This document shows positions 53,065 to 62,856 of a stretch of 64,000 nt of DNA, piece by piece. The notes beneath the pieces are model-generated. The model was not told the DNA's origin and did not search any database. It saw only the letters and a list, made by a program, of their open reading frames with translations. Every line of letters starts with the position of its first letter. Positions within the stretch are counted from its first letter, which is position 1. A program made the position numbers and the translations under genes. Source of the DNA: Ignavibacteriaceae bacterium (GTDB taxonomy: Bacteria > Bacteroidota > Ignavibacteria > Ignavibacteriales > Ignavibacteriaceae); assembly GCA_023229425.1 (NCBI GenBank), contig JALNZG010000007.1, forward strand, positions 1 to 64,000. Direction: 5' to 3'.

Positions 53065-55230
53065 TTAAATGTTTTCGTCATCCGGATTTTCATCTTCCTG
53101 TTTTGCAGAATTTCTTTTAATTTCTTCCAGTTCTAACGGATGTTCTTCTTCCATTTCTTCCTCGGTAATGGATCCCTTTAGCCATGCAAGATTCATTGGA
53201 TAAACATCCGGATTAAAAATGATAAAGTAAAAATGCCAAACAACAATTGCTAAAAAGGCTAACCATGCTTCATAATAGTGAACAGTTCGCGCAACATCCC
53301 AGCCAAGTTTAGTTAATATACCGATGAAGGTATTATCAAACCATAAGAAGATACCGGTAACAGACATTACAATTGTTCCCCAAACTAAAGCCCAATATTC
53401 GCTTTTTTCAATATAACTGAATCTGCCGAGTTTTGGTTTGTCTTGAGAAAAACCAAAATTATATTTTAGCACATTAAGCATATCCTTTGCATCTTGAAGT
53501 CGCGGTAAAAGATCGTAAGCCAACTTTCTTCCGCGAGTAGTAAAGAGAAGATAATATAAATGATAAAGGCTTACTGCCACCATTATAACTGCAGCAGTTC
53601 TGTGAATAATACTTCTCATTTCAAAAGCATTCGGGAGTATATTTCTAATTCCTACAACCCACCAAGCATCCGGGAAGCGAAGCATAAATCCGGTAAACAC
53701 CAAAGTGAAAAAGCTAATAACCAAAGTTCCATGCTGTATTCTTTCACCAAGCGTCATTCGTAAATACAAATTATGTCCATATTCCTTTTCTTCAATTCTT
53801 CCTCTTCGGATAAGCAGTTTGTTTTTTGCTTTTCTAAAAAGATCAAAAATATTATGAATGAACATCCCGCCTATAAGAGAGAAAATAAGAACTAAATATG
53901 TTGTTGAGACCCAATAAAGAAGCGGTTCTTCCTTCTCAACGGCGGTGCTGTGAATTTTTCCAATGGCGAAGTTTTCATTTGCTCCGGGATGGCATCTGCC
54001 GCAAGTATGTTTTAGATTCGCTTTATTTACAGAGGATGTTGGGTCATTAGCGGATTTTATATTGTGTGAACCATGACAGCTTGCACAGTTTGCAACTTCT
54101 CTCGAACCACCTTTTAAAGCCAATCCATGATAGCTGGTAACATAAGAGCTAACCTTGTTTGAAGCCATTCCGTATCGGTCTGTTAATTTTACGGAGCTGT
54201 GGCAAGGTGAACAAACCTGAGATGACAAATTCTTATATGCTACCGGCGAAGAAGGATCGTTATGCTTCAAAATATTGTGTTCACCATGACAATTCGTACA
54301 AACCGGAGCGTCCATATTCCGGTTGGCGACCGCCTTGCCGTGCGCACTTTCCTGATATTCCGAAACAATCTCGCCATGGCATTTTGAACATGTTTGCGGT
54401 ACATTCAATTTAAAAACTGTCGATTTTGAATCGGTCCCTTTTAAAATTCCATGCGCAGTATGGCAATCAATACAAGTAGCGGCTTTCGCATTTCCTTTTT
54501 GATGAAGCGCCTTGCTGTGAACGCTATTATCATACGATTTAATAAATTTAACCGTCGGAGCAATTTTACTTCTTACGTTGGGATTATCAACATGGCAGGA
54601 AAAGCAAAGATGTTCTTGAGATATTTTAATCTCGAGTGTGTCGCGATTTCCATTTTTATTTGAAATAGTTCCATGGTGACATGTTAAACAATTTGGTGCA
54701 GCGGCATTTCCTTTTTGAATTTCTTCATTGTGCGTAGAAAGCAAAAATGTTTGAGTTACATCATTATGACAATTTCCGCATGCAGCGACAATTTTTGATT
54801 TCGTAAACGGGAAGGCCGGTGAATTCTTTGGAATAATGTCGTGAGTCCCGTGACATCCTTTACAATTCAAATCAGGAGAAGTTGCAGGCTGTTTTGCTTT
54901 AAGCATTTGCGGGTGGAAAGAATGTTTTACCGGGACACCTTTATGGCAGGTCAGGCAATTTATCGGCTCAATTTTTTCCTTGTGTGGAATATTGTCCATA
55001 TCAAAACCGGTATGGCACGCCGTACACTGTAGTTTTGCATGTGGAGAACTCTTTAAAACTGATTCCTTTACAAAAAGAGAAATCTGTTTTCCTTTTTCTT
55101 CTTTTGTTAGAGTTTCATCGCTATGACAGGAGAGACAATCTTCATTTGATTGTGCGTATAAAGGAATTCCCCTAAAAAAAAGAAATAGAAGACTGAAATA
55201 CAGACAATCCTTTATAAACAATTTAACCAT
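53065..55230 (-). CDS. 13-heme c cytochrome fused to diheme cytochrome b, CbcL-like
   Basis: A protein of about 721 residues. A signal peptide (FSLLFLFFRGIPLYAQ) precedes thirteen CXXCH motifs in the first 440 residues. The last 270 residues form a membrane cytochrome b domain of the HydC/FdnI type (GERIQHGTLVISFFTLVFTG, MRSIIHRTAAVIMVAVSLYHLYY, TVHYYEAWLAFLAIVVWHFYF). This c-b fusion is the layout of Geobacter CbcL, a menaquinol-oxidising protein with nine c hemes used for low-potential acceptors. Here there are thirteen. The ATG at 55230 has AAAGGA before it. It is the first gene of the cytochrome operon. The C terminus is strongly acidic. Confidence 0.92.
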   Translation of the reverse strand: MVKLFIKDCLYFSLLFLFFRGIPLYAQSNEDCLSCHSDETLTKEEKGKQISLFVKESVLKSSPHAKLQCTACHTGFDMDNIPHKEKIEPINCLTCHKGVPVKHSFHPQMLKAKQPATSPDLNCKGCHGTHDIIPKNSPAFPFTKSKIVAACGNCHNDVTQTFLLSTHNEEIQKGNAAAPNCLTCHHGTISNKNGNRDTLEIKISQEHLCFSCHVDNPNVRSKIAPTVKFIKSYDNSVHSKALHQKGNAKAATCIDCHTAHGILKGTDSKSTVFKLNVPQTCSKCHGEIVSEYQESAHGKAVANRNMDAPVCTNCHGEHNILKHNDPSSPVAYKNLSSQVCSPCHSSVKLTDRYGMASNKVSSYVTSYHGLALKGGSREVANCASCHGSHNIKSANDPTSSVNKANLKHTCGRCHPGANENFAIGKIHSTAVEKEEPLLYWVSTTYLVLIFSLIGGMFIHNIFDLFRKAKNKLLIRRGRIEEKEYGHNLYLRMTLGERIQHGTLVISFFTLVFTGFMLRFPDAWWVVGIRNILPNAFEMRSIIHRTAAVIMVAVSLYHLYYLLFTTRGRKLAYDLLPRLQDAKDMLNVLKYNFGFSQDKPKLGRFSYIEKSEYWALVWGTIVMSVTGIFLWFDNTFIGILTKLGWDVARTVHYYEAWLAFLAIVVWHFYFIIFNPDVYPMNLAWLKGSITEEEMEEEHPLELEEIKRNSAKQEDENPDDENI

Positions 55231-55742
55231 TGAGTTTCCTTTATAACAATTTGAAAAAGTATAACCAGCCAAAGGAATAAAAATTTTATTTCTGAGGTTA
55301 GGACTTGCATTTAGACAGTAAAAGCAAATCCGCAGTGAATAACAACGTAAAAATAAAAAGAAAGTATGAAATAACTGTTTTTCTAATAAATTCCATTTTT
55401 TATTTAGCTATCTCTTTCAACAAACGGAGTGCCAAAAATAGCTTGCTAAATGTTTATTGTTTCCTCTTTGTCATTCCTTCCCCTCTCATAAATGAGAAAC
55501 ATGGGAGAAATTTTTCAGGAATTGGAATTTTCCAAAAACCAATCAAATTCTTTCTCTAAAGTCAAAAGTATTTCCGGTAATAATTTTATCTTTACTTATA
55601 AACAAAACCAATTAAAAAAAAAGGAGTTTTTCTTTAAAAATATTTTTTTTCTTCATTTGTTTCAAAGAAATATTTTCTAATTTTCGCATACACTTATTTC
55701 AAATACTAATACTAAAGAAAAATTGTAAGGAGATTTCGCTTT
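55231..55742. other. Divergent intergenic region, no gene seen
   Basis: About 510 bp, very AT-rich, between the cytochrome operon (minus) and the acidic protein (plus). Short open frames here lack ribosome sites and show no protein-like composition. A small palindrome CTCAT-AA-ATGAG is at 55485-55496. It is expected to hold promoters for both sides. I see no recognisable operator or riboswitch. Confidence 0.6.
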
Positions 55743-56066
55743 ATGTCATTTGCAAGGCTTGACACTAACGAAGAAGTGATTGAAGTACTCGAAGGAAAGA
55801 AACAAAAAAATCCGTTCCCTCAAACCATTATTCAAGATCCCTACAACGAAGCATTAAATATTCGCCTCGCGAAATCTTTTGATGATGATGATGACTTTGA
55901 CGATGACGAAGATTTTGATGATGATCTTGATGACGACCTGGATGTTGAAGAAGAAGATGCTGCTCTTGATGAGGAAGAGATTGAAGAAAAATTCTATGAA
56001 GAAGATTTTGACTTCGACGAGGAAGAAGACGATGTTGAAGAAGATTTGGGTGACGAAGTATTATAA
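55743..56066 (+). CDS. Very acidic small protein
   Basis: A 107-residue protein. The first 45 residues are ordinary (VIEVLEGKKQKNPFPQTI), while residues about 46-107 are almost wholly Asp and Glu with scattered Phe, Leu and Tyr. The start is secure: AAGGAG lies 10 bases before the ATG. The frame is kept through the GATGAT-rich region. Such tails occur in RNA-polymerase delta-like proteins, in DNA mimics and in some chaperones, but the N-terminal part does not let me choose. It stops 1 bp before the convergent hldD stop. Confidence 0.7.
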   Translation: MSFARLDTNEEVIEVLEGKKQKNPFPQTIIQDPYNEALNIRLAKSFDDDDDFDDDEDFDDDLDDDLDVEEEDAALDEEEIEEKFYEEDFDFDEEEDDVEEDLGDEVL

Positions 56067-56067
56067 A

Positions 56068-57045
56068 TTATCCTTCACCCAATAATTTCTTTTTCATCAA
56101 ATAATTTTGAACATAGTCGGTTACCCCTTCCTCCAACGTATAAAGAGGATTGAGATAACCGGCTTTTTTTATTTTAGTAAGATTCGCTTCTGTAAAGTAT
56201 TGGTATTTTTCCGCAAGATGTTCAGGCATATCTATATATTCAATGTCCACAGGCTTCCCAACCTCATGAAATAAAGCCGTAACTAAATCTTTCCATGTTC
56301 TTGCTTTGCCGCCACCTACATTGTACAATCCGTTTTTATCTTTGTTCTCAAGAAAAAAGAGGGTCATCTCAACGGCATCTTTTACGTAAACGAAATCACG
56401 TTTTTGCTCGCCGTCTTTATAATCGGGATGAAGTGATTTAAATAATCTTACTTTTCCATTATCGCGGACTTGCTCGAACGCTTTATGTACAACGCTGCGC
56501 ATATCCCCTTTATGACTTTCGTTCGGACCGTAAACATTAAAATATTTTATTCCAACGATACTATTTAGCATCCCATTTTTGAATGCGTATGAATCAAAAA
56601 TATTTTTTGAATAACCGTACATATTTAGTGGATGAAGTTTCAGACAATTTTCATCAGCATCATCAAATCCTAACGAACCATCACCGTACGTAGCCGCAGA
56701 TGAAGCATAAATAAAACGGATATTTTTTTCCAGGCAGTACTTTGCCAACGCTTGCGTGTACTTGTAATTATTCTCCATAAGATGGTCGGCATCTTTTTCT
56801 GTTGTGGCAGAATTTGCCCCCATGTGAATAACCGCTTCAATTTCAAAATCAATTTCATCGTTCACTATTTTTTCTATGAATTCAAACTTGTCAAAATAAT
56901 CGGCATAATTAAGCGAAACTAAATTTTTCCATTTTTCGTCGCTTCCAAGTCTATCAACTATAATGATATGCTTTGTGCCGAGTTGATTTAATCTCCATAC
57001 CAATGCCGAACCGATAAATCCTGCGCCGCCTGTTACTACAATCAT
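56068..57045 (-). CDS. hldD: ADP-L-glycero-D-manno-heptose 6-epimerase
   Basis: A 325-residue extended SDR enzyme that epimerises ADP-heptose for the LPS inner core. The Rossmann motif TGGAGFIGS is at 5-13, SSAATYGDG at about 115-123, and the catalytic Tyr143...Lys147 in MYGYSKN. MGANSATTEKDADHLMENN and KYFNVYGPNE are characteristic of HldD. The length is typical. Its presence supports a Gram-negative LPS-bearing host. Confidence 0.92.
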   Translation of the reverse strand: MIVVTGGAGFIGSALVWRLNQLGTKHIIIVDRLGSDEKWKNLVSLNYADYFDKFEFIEKIVNDEIDFEIEAVIHMGANSATTEKDADHLMENNYKYTQALAKYCLEKNIRFIYASSAATYGDGSLGFDDADENCLKLHPLNMYGYSKNIFDSYAFKNGMLNSIVGIKYFNVYGPNESHKGDMRSVVHKAFEQVRDNGKVRLFKSLHPDYKDGEQKRDFVYVKDAVEMTLFFLENKDKNGLYNVGGGKARTWKDLVTALFHEVGKPVDIEYIDMPEHLAEKYQYFTEANLTKIKKAGYLNPLYTLEEGVTDYVQNYLMKKKLLGEG

Positions 57046-57065
57046 TTTCTTCCTGTAACTTTTAT

Positions 57066-57073
57066 TATATTTG
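57066..57073 (+). promoter_or_regulatory. Candidate -7 promoter box for metH
   Basis: TATATTTG fits the Bacteroidota TAnnTTTG -7 element about 90 bp before the metH start, in the gap between the divergent hldD and metH genes. No clear -33 box is seen, and I see no cobalamin or SAM riboswitch in this short leader. Confidence 0.3.
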
Positions 57074-57120
57074 AACGAAATTTAATTAAAGTTGTTTAAC
57101 AAAGAAAGCCCATCCCTAAC

Positions 57121-57137
57121 CCTTCTCAAAGAGAAGG
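57121..57137 (+). repeat. Hairpin in the metH leader
   Basis: CCTTCTC-AAA-GAGAAGG is a perfect 7-bp stem with a 3-nt loop, 26 bp before the metH ATG. The preceding CCCATCCCTAAC text makes it look like part of a dispersed intergenic repeat rather than a specific riboregulator. Confidence 0.5.
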
Positions 57138-57163
57138 AAATAAACTATGATATTTAGAGAACT

Positions 57164-60100
57164 ATGAAGACAAAATTAGAAATATTACAAGACCTGCTAA
57201 AACAAAGAATCCTTGTGCTCGACGGCGCAATGGGAACAATGATCCAGCGCCATACTTTAACCGAAGAAGATTTTCGTGGCGAACAATTTAAAAACCATCC
57301 GCACGATTTAAAAGGAAATAACGATCTTCTCTCTCTTACACAGCCGGAAATAATAAAAGATATTCACCGCGAATATCTCAAAGCCGGTGCTGATATAATT
57401 GAGACAAACACTTTTAACTCAACCTCAATTTCACAAGCTGATTATAGTATAGAAGCGCATGTTTACGATCTAAACTTCAATTCAGCTAAACTTGCAAAAG
57501 AAGCTGTGGAAGAATTCACAAAAAAAAATCCAAATAAACCAAGATTCGTAGCCGGTGCTCTTGGACCATTGAACAAAACACTTTCACTTTCGCCAGATGT
57601 AAACGATCCCGGATTCCGCGCCGTCACTTTTGATGAAGTGGTTACAAGTTATACCGAACAATTACGTGGTTTGATTGACGGTGGTGTTGATATTCTTCTT
57701 GTTGAAACCGTTTTTGATACGCTTAATGCGAAGGCTGCGATCTTTGCAATTAGTGAATACACAAGAAAAGTTGGCAAAGAAATTCCCGTTATGATTTCCG
57801 GAACCGTTGTTGATCAAAGCGGAAGAACTCTCTCCGGACAAACGACGGAAGCTTTTTGGATCTCGATCTCTCACACGAAAAATCTTTTAAGCGTTGGATT
57901 AAACTGTTCGCTCGGTGCAACTCAAATGCGTCCATTTTTAAAAGAACTTTCGCGCGTTGCAACTTGCAATGTTAGCGTTTATCCAAATGCGGGTTTGCCA
58001 AATCATTTTGGTGAATATGATGAAACTGCAGCAATGATGTCTTCAACTTTAAAAGAATTTGCTTCGGAAAATTTATTTAATATTGTTGGCGGATGCTGCG
58101 GCACAACTCCCGAACACATCAAAGCTATTGCGGAGATGGTTAAAGATTTTTCTCCGCGCGAAATTCCACAAAAAGATTTTTACTTAAGTTTAAGTGGACT
58201 CGAACCGCTTGTCATTCGTCCCGAAACAAATTTTGTTAATGTAGGTGAACGTACAAACGTAGCCGGTTCAAAAGCATTTGCAAAAATGATTTTGAATGGT
58301 GATTATGAATCAGCGCTTTCCGTTGCACGTCAGCAAGTGGAGAACGGTGCACAAGTACTAGATATTAATATGGACGAAGGAATGCTTGACTCCGAAGCGG
58401 CGATGAAAAAATTTGTAAATCTTCTTCAGGCTGAGCCGGATATTGCACGCATTCCGATTATGCTCGATTCTTCAAAATGGAGTGTGATTGAATCAGGTTT
58501 GAAATGTATTCAAGGAAAAAGTATCGTCAATTCCATCAGCATGAAAGAAGGAGAAGAAGCCTTCCGCGAGCATGCACGAAAAGTTTTGGAATACGGCGCC
58601 GCGGTAATTGTTATGGCGTTCGATGAGCAAGGTCAAGCCGATTCCTACGAAAGACGAATTGCGATTTGTGAACGTGCATACAAAATTCTTGTTGATGAAA
58701 TCGGTTTCCCGCCGCATGATATTATTTTCGATCCCAACATTCTTACCGTTGCAACCGGAATAGATGAGCATAATAATTATGCCGTTGATTACATTGAAGC
58801 AACACGATGGATAAAGCAGCATCTCCCTCACGCAAAAGTCAGCGGCGGTGTAAGTAATGTTTCATTTTCTTTTCGCGGGAACAATCTTGTCCGCGAAGCG
58901 ATGCATTCCGCTTTTTTGTATCACGCAATTAAAGCCGGAATGGATATGGGAATTGTCAACTCTGGACAACTTGAAGTGTATGAAGAAATTCCGAAAGATT
59001 TGTTGGAACTTGTTGAAGATGTTTTATTGAATCGCAAACCGGATGCAACCGAACGATTAATTGCGTTTGCTGAACAAGTAAAACAAAAAGGAAAAGAAGC
59101 AATCGTTATAGATGAATGGCGGAAAGCTCCGGTTCAAGAAAGGTTAAAGCACGCGCTAATAAAAGGTATTGTTGATTATATTGATGAAGATACCGAAGAA
59201 GCCCGTAAGCTTTATCCACAAGCAATTGGCGTGATCGAAGGTCCGCTTATGGCTGGAATGAACGCTGTCGGTGATCTATTCGGTGCCGGAAAAATGTTTC
59301 TTCCGCAAGTTGTTAAAAGTGCACGTGTAATGAAAAAAGCGGTGGCATTTCTCATTCCCTTTATTGAAGCAGAAAAAGCAGAAGCAAAAGATTTGAGCCA
59401 GGTCGGCAAAGTGTTAATGGCAACGGTCAAAGGCGATGTTCACGACATTGGTAAAAATATTGTTGGAGTTGTACTTGGCTGCAACAGTTACAACGTAATT
59501 GATCTTGGCGTAATGGTTCCAACAGAAAAAATTCTTGACACCGCCATTCAAGAAAAAGTTGATGTTATTGGTCTAAGCGGATTGATCACTCCTTCGCTTG
59601 AAGTAATGGTTGAAGTTGCAAAAGAAATGGAACGAAGGGGAATGAAACTTCCTTTGATGATCGGCGGAGCAACAACTTCACGCATTCATACTGCTGTAAA
59701 AATTGCACCTCATTACAGCGGAGAAGTTATTCACGTGCTCGATGCTTCCCGTAGCGTTCCGGTTGTAAGTAATTTGGTTAATCAGGATGAAAATGTTCGT
59801 GAATCTTTTAAAAATCAAATTAAAAAAGAATACGCCAAACTTCGCGAAGATCATTTAAAGAAAAGAGAAGAGAAAAATTATCTTACAATTGAAGATGCGA
59901 GAAAAAACAAATTCACTTGCGATTGGAAGAATACTCATATTTCCATTCCGATTAAACTTGGAGTTACTAACTTAGAAAATTATCCGCTTGAGATTTTGCG
60001 CGGTTATATTGATTGGACACCGTTCTTTCAAACGTGGGAAATGAAAGGAAAGTATCCAAAAATATTTGATGACCCATCCACCGGTGCTGAAGCAAAAAAA

Positions 60101-60856
60101 CTTTTTGATGATGCAAATAAACTTCTCGATAAAATAATTTCCGAAAAACTTTTGCAGGCAAACGGTGTTGTGGGTTTGTTCCCGGCGAACAGTGAAGGTG
60201 ATGACATTGAAGTTTATGCTGATAAATCGAGAAAAAGGATTTTACATTCACTTCATACCTTGCGCAATCAAAATACAAAAGCAGAGTCAGCAAACAACCT
60301 TGCGCTTGCTGATTTTATTGCTCCAAAAGAAAGCGGTGTTAAAGATTACATCGGTGCGTTTGCGGTTACAACGGGAATCGGAATAGAAAAACTTATCGAA
60401 AAATTTGAAAAAGATCATGACGATTACAACAGCATTATGGTTAAAGCGCTTGCCGATAGATTAGCTGAAGCCTTTGCTGAACATCTTCACGAAAAAGTTA
60501 GAAAAGAATTTTGGGGATATGCAGAAGAGGAAAATTTATCAAGCGAAGAATTGGTAAAAGAAAAATACTGCGGTATTCGTCCGGCTCCCGGCTATCCCGC
60601 TCAACCCGATCATACTGAAAAGAAAATTATTTTTGATTTACTGCAAGCTGAAAAAAACACCGGCATTCAATTAACGGAAAGTCTGGCGATGTATCCTACA
60701 GCCGCTGTAAGCGGTTTGTACTTCGCTCATCCGCAAGCAAAATATTTCAACGTTGGAAAGATCAGCAAAGATCAAGTGCTTGGCTACCACAAGCGCAAAG
60801 GAATGAGCATTGAAGAAGTTGAAAAGTGGCTTCGTCCGATTTTAAATTATGATTAA
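57164..60856 (+). CDS. metH: Cobalamin-dependent methionine synthase
   Basis: A 1230-residue four-module enzyme that transfers a methyl group from methyltetrahydrofolate to homocysteine. The homocysteine module has zinc ligands in [12 protein letters not shown] and in [10 protein letters not shown] (Cys311/312). The pterin module has [13 protein letters not shown] and the cobalamin module has GDVHDIGKN with the lower axial ligand His760. The C-terminal reactivation domain has [12 protein letters not shown] and needs SAM and an electron donor. The full length matches E. coli MetH (1227). Cobalamin must be made or imported; no such genes are in the window. Confidence 0.97.
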   Translation: MKTKLEILQDLLKQRILVLDGAMGTMIQRHTLTEEDFRGEQFKNHPHDLKGNNDLLSLTQPEIIKDIHREYLKAGADIIETNTFNSTSISQADYSIEAHVYDLNFNSAKLAKEAVEEFTKKNPNKPRFVAGALGPLNKTLSLSPDVNDPGFRAVTFDEVVTSYTEQLRGLIDGGVDILLVETVFDTLNAKAAIFAISEYTRKVGKEIPVMISGTVVDQSGRTLSGQTTEAFWISISHTKNLLSVGLNCSLGATQMRPFLKELSRVATCNVSVYPNAGLPNHFGEYDETAAMMSSTLKEFASENLFNIVGGCCGTTPEHIKAIAEMVKDFSPREIPQKDFYLSLSGLEPLVIRPETNFVNVGERTNVAGSKAFAKMILNGDYESALSVARQQVENGAQVLDINMDEGMLDSEAAMKKFVNLLQAEPDIARIPIMLDSSKWSVIESGLKCIQGKSIVNSISMKEGEEAFREHARKVLEYGAAVIVMAFDEQGQADSYERRIAICERAYKILVDEIGFPPHDIIFDPNILTVATGIDEHNNYAVDYIEATRWIKQHLPHAKVSGGVSNVSFSFRGNNLVREAMHSAFLYHAIKAGMDMGIVNSGQLEVYEEIPKDLLELVEDVLLNRKPDATERLIAFAEQVKQKGKEAIVIDEWRKAPVQERLKHALIKGIVDYIDEDTEEARKLYPQAIGVIEGPLMAGMNAVGDLFGAGKMFLPQVVKSARVMKKAVAFLIPFIEAEKAEAKDLSQVGKVLMATVKGDVHDIGKNIVGVVLGCNSYNVIDLGVMVPTEKILDTAIQEKVDVIGLSGLITPSLEVMVEVAKEMERRGMKLPLMIGGATTSRIHTAVKIAPHYSGEVIHVLDASRSVPVVSNLVNQDENVRESFKNQIKKEYAKLREDHLKKREEKNYLTIEDARKNKFTCDWKNTHISIPIKLGVTNLENYPLEILRGYIDWTPFFQTWEMKGKYPKIFDDPSTGAEAKKLFDDANKLLDKIISEKLLQANGVVGLFPANSEGDDIEVYADKSRKRILHSLHTLRNQNTKAESANNLALADFIAPKESGVKDYIGAFAVTTGIGIEKLIEKFEKDHDDYNSIMVKALADRLAEAFAEHLHEKVRKEFWGYAEEENLSSEELVKEKYCGIRPAPGYPAQPDHTEKKIIFDLLQAEKNTGIQLTESLAMYPTAAVSGLYFAHPQAKYFNVGKISKDQVLGYHKRKGMSIEEVEKWLRPILNYD

Positions 60857-60915
60857 ACCCGGAGTGTTATAAAATAATCGCTCAAAATTATTTATCGAAT
60901 CAATAAGGAGTAAAA

Positions 60916-62850
60916 ATGAAGGCAATGAAACTCTCCCTACTATTTCTTTTAATTTCTGTTTCGCTTTTCGCACAAGTTGAACGAAAAGAAAAAGGGAATC
61001 TTGTTATCGAAGGAATTCCCGATATTCCGCAACGCATTATTGAAAAGATGAATCAATATCAGAATACGCGCTCCGCCGGATTAAGCGGATGGCTTCCAAA
61101 TGGCGAAGGTATTTTGATTTCAACCCGATTCGGCGAAACAGCACAAATCCATCATGTAAAAACTCCCGGCGGCACAAGAAGACAGATCACTTTTTTTCCG
61201 GAACCGATTAACGTCGCTTCCATCAATCACGATAAATCTAAAAAAGAATTTTTATTCTTGAAAGATGTCGGCGGAAATGAGTTCGCACAAATTTATTTAT
61301 TCGATTTAAAAACCGGATCGTATAAATTATTGACCGACGGAAAATCATTATACGGAGGGATCAATTGGTCAAACAAAGGCGATAAGTTCGCCTATTACAG
61401 TACAAAGCGGAATGGAAAAGACTATGATCTTTACATAAATGATTTCTCTTCCGATTCAAAAATGATTTTGCAAGTTGAAGGTTCCTGGTCAGTTGCCGAT
61501 TGGTCTTCGGATGATAAATCACTACTAATTGAAAAATCAGTTTCAGCAGGCGAAAGTTATTTTTATCATCTTGATATTGCTTCGGGTAAATTAGAACAGA
61601 TCAATCCAACCTCAGAAAAGATTGCCTACGGCGGAGCAGCATTTTCAAAAGATGGAAAAGGAATTTTTATCACTTCGGATCAAAATTCTGAATTTCAAGT
61701 TTTAAAATATTATGATCTGCGATCAAGACAGTTCACAAATTTAACAAAACAAATTCCGTGGGATGTAGTTGGTTTTACTATTTCAAATAAAGGGGACAAG
61801 CTAGCCTTCACAACGAATGAAGGAGGAATGTATAAGCTATATCTTCTCGATACAAAGGCTAAAAAATATTCAGAAATTAAAAACTTGCCTCAGGGAATTA
61901 TAGGTGGTTTTGCTTTTAGTCCCGATGATAATGAACTCGCATTCGTGTCAAATACATCTACAACACCGGGCGATATTTTTTCAGTGAATTTGAAGACCAA
62001 TAAACTTACACGTTGGACTTTCAGCGAAGTCGGCGGATTAAACACAGAAAATTTCACTTCACCAGAACTTATTGAATACGCTTCGTTCGATTTCGTTGAC
62101 GGAAAAGCAAGAATGATCCCCGCTTATTTGTTCAAACCAAAAAATAAAAAAGGTCCGGTTCCGGTTATAATTTCAATTCATGGCGGACCAGAAGGACAAT
62201 ATCTTCCTGGATTTTCTTCATTTACACAATTTTTAGTGAATGAACTTGGAGTTGCGGTTCTTGCCCCGAATGTTCGTGGTTCAACCGGTTATGGGAAAAC
62301 TTATCTTTCACTTGATAACTGGGAGAATAGAGAAAAGTCGGTTGAAGATATTGGAAAACTTTTAGATTGGATTGCAACTCAGTCCGATCTTGATGCAAAA
62401 AAAGTTTGTGTCTTTGGCGGTTCTTATGGTGGGTATATGGTTCTTTCTTCGATGACACATTTTAACGATAGACTTGCTTGCGCAATTGATGTCGTCGGTA
62501 TAAGTAATTTTGTAACATTTCTTGAAAACACTCAAGCATATAGAAGGGATTTGCGCCGCGTGGAATATGGCGATGAGCGCATACCCGAAATGAAAGAATT
62601 TCTAAACAAAATTTCTCCTACAACGAACGCTAACAAAATCACAAAACCGTTGTTCGTGGTTCAGGGGCTGAACGATCCCCGTGTTCCCGCTTCTGAAGCA
62701 GAGCAAATTGTGAAAGTAGTTCGTGAAAACCACGGAAGCGTTTGGTATCTTCTTGCAAAAGATGAAGGACACGGTTTCCGAAAAAAGAGCAACATCGATT
62801 ATTACAACAACGCAATTGTTTTATTCCTTGAAGAACATTTAGTTAGGTAG
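60916..62850 (+). CDS. Secreted S9 family peptidase
   Basis: A 644-residue prolyl-oligopeptidase-type enzyme with a signal peptide (LLFLLISVSLFAQ), a propeller domain (NKGDKFAYYS, SSDDKSLLIEK, SPDDNELAFVS) and an alpha/beta-hydrolase domain. The nucleophile is about Ser503 in GGSYGGYM, with Asp about 587 in GLNDPRVP and His about 619 in DEGHGF; HGGPEGQY forms the oxyanion region. AAGGAG precedes the ATG. It is followed after 6 bp by another alpha/beta hydrolase, so a peptide-degrading pair is likely. It is a paralogue of the peptidase at 35734-37764. Confidence 0.93.
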   Translation: MKAMKLSLLFLLISVSLFAQVERKEKGNLVIEGIPDIPQRIIEKMNQYQNTRSAGLSGWLPNGEGILISTRFGETAQIHHVKTPGGTRRQITFFPEPINVASINHDKSKKEFLFLKDVGGNEFAQIYLFDLKTGSYKLLTDGKSLYGGINWSNKGDKFAYYSTKRNGKDYDLYINDFSSDSKMILQVEGSWSVADWSSDDKSLLIEKSVSAGESYFYHLDIASGKLEQINPTSEKIAYGGAAFSKDGKGIFITSDQNSEFQVLKYYDLRSRQFTNLTKQIPWDVVGFTISNKGDKLAFTTNEGGMYKLYLLDTKAKKYSEIKNLPQGIIGGFAFSPDDNELAFVSNTSTTPGDIFSVNLKTNKLTRWTFSEVGGLNTENFTSPELIEYASFDFVDGKARMIPAYLFKPKNKKGPVPVIISIHGGPEGQYLPGFSSFTQFLVNELGVAVLAPNVRGSTGYGKTYLSLDNWENREKSVEDIGKLLDWIATQSDLDAKKVCVFGGSYGGYMVLSSMTHFNDRLACAIDVVGISNFVTFLENTQAYRRDLRRVEYGDERIPEMKEFLNKISPTTNANKITKPLFVVQGLNDPRVPASEAEQIVKVVRENHGSVWYLLAKDEGHGFRKKSNIDYYNNAIVLFLEEHLVR

Positions 62851-62856
62851 ATCAAC

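Noticed and set aside
39725..55230. Naming the cytochromes as ImcH, CbcL or Cbc complex subunits outright
   Set aside because: Only architecture and heme counts match; heme number differs from CbcL and sequence-level orthology cannot be shown without a search.
55305..55680. Two short plus-strand open frames upstream of the acidic protein
   Set aside because: They are AT-rich with no ribosome site and overlap each other, and the sequence looks non-coding.
55879..56085. 68-residue Met/Lys-rich frame within the acidic protein gene
   Set aside because: It is the +1 frame of GATGAT repeats; the overlapping frame has a strong ribosome site and a sensible protein start.
57046..57163. Cobalamin or SAM riboswitch before metH
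   Set aside because: The gap is only 118 bp and holds just a short hairpin; no conserved B12-box or SAM-box elements are visible.
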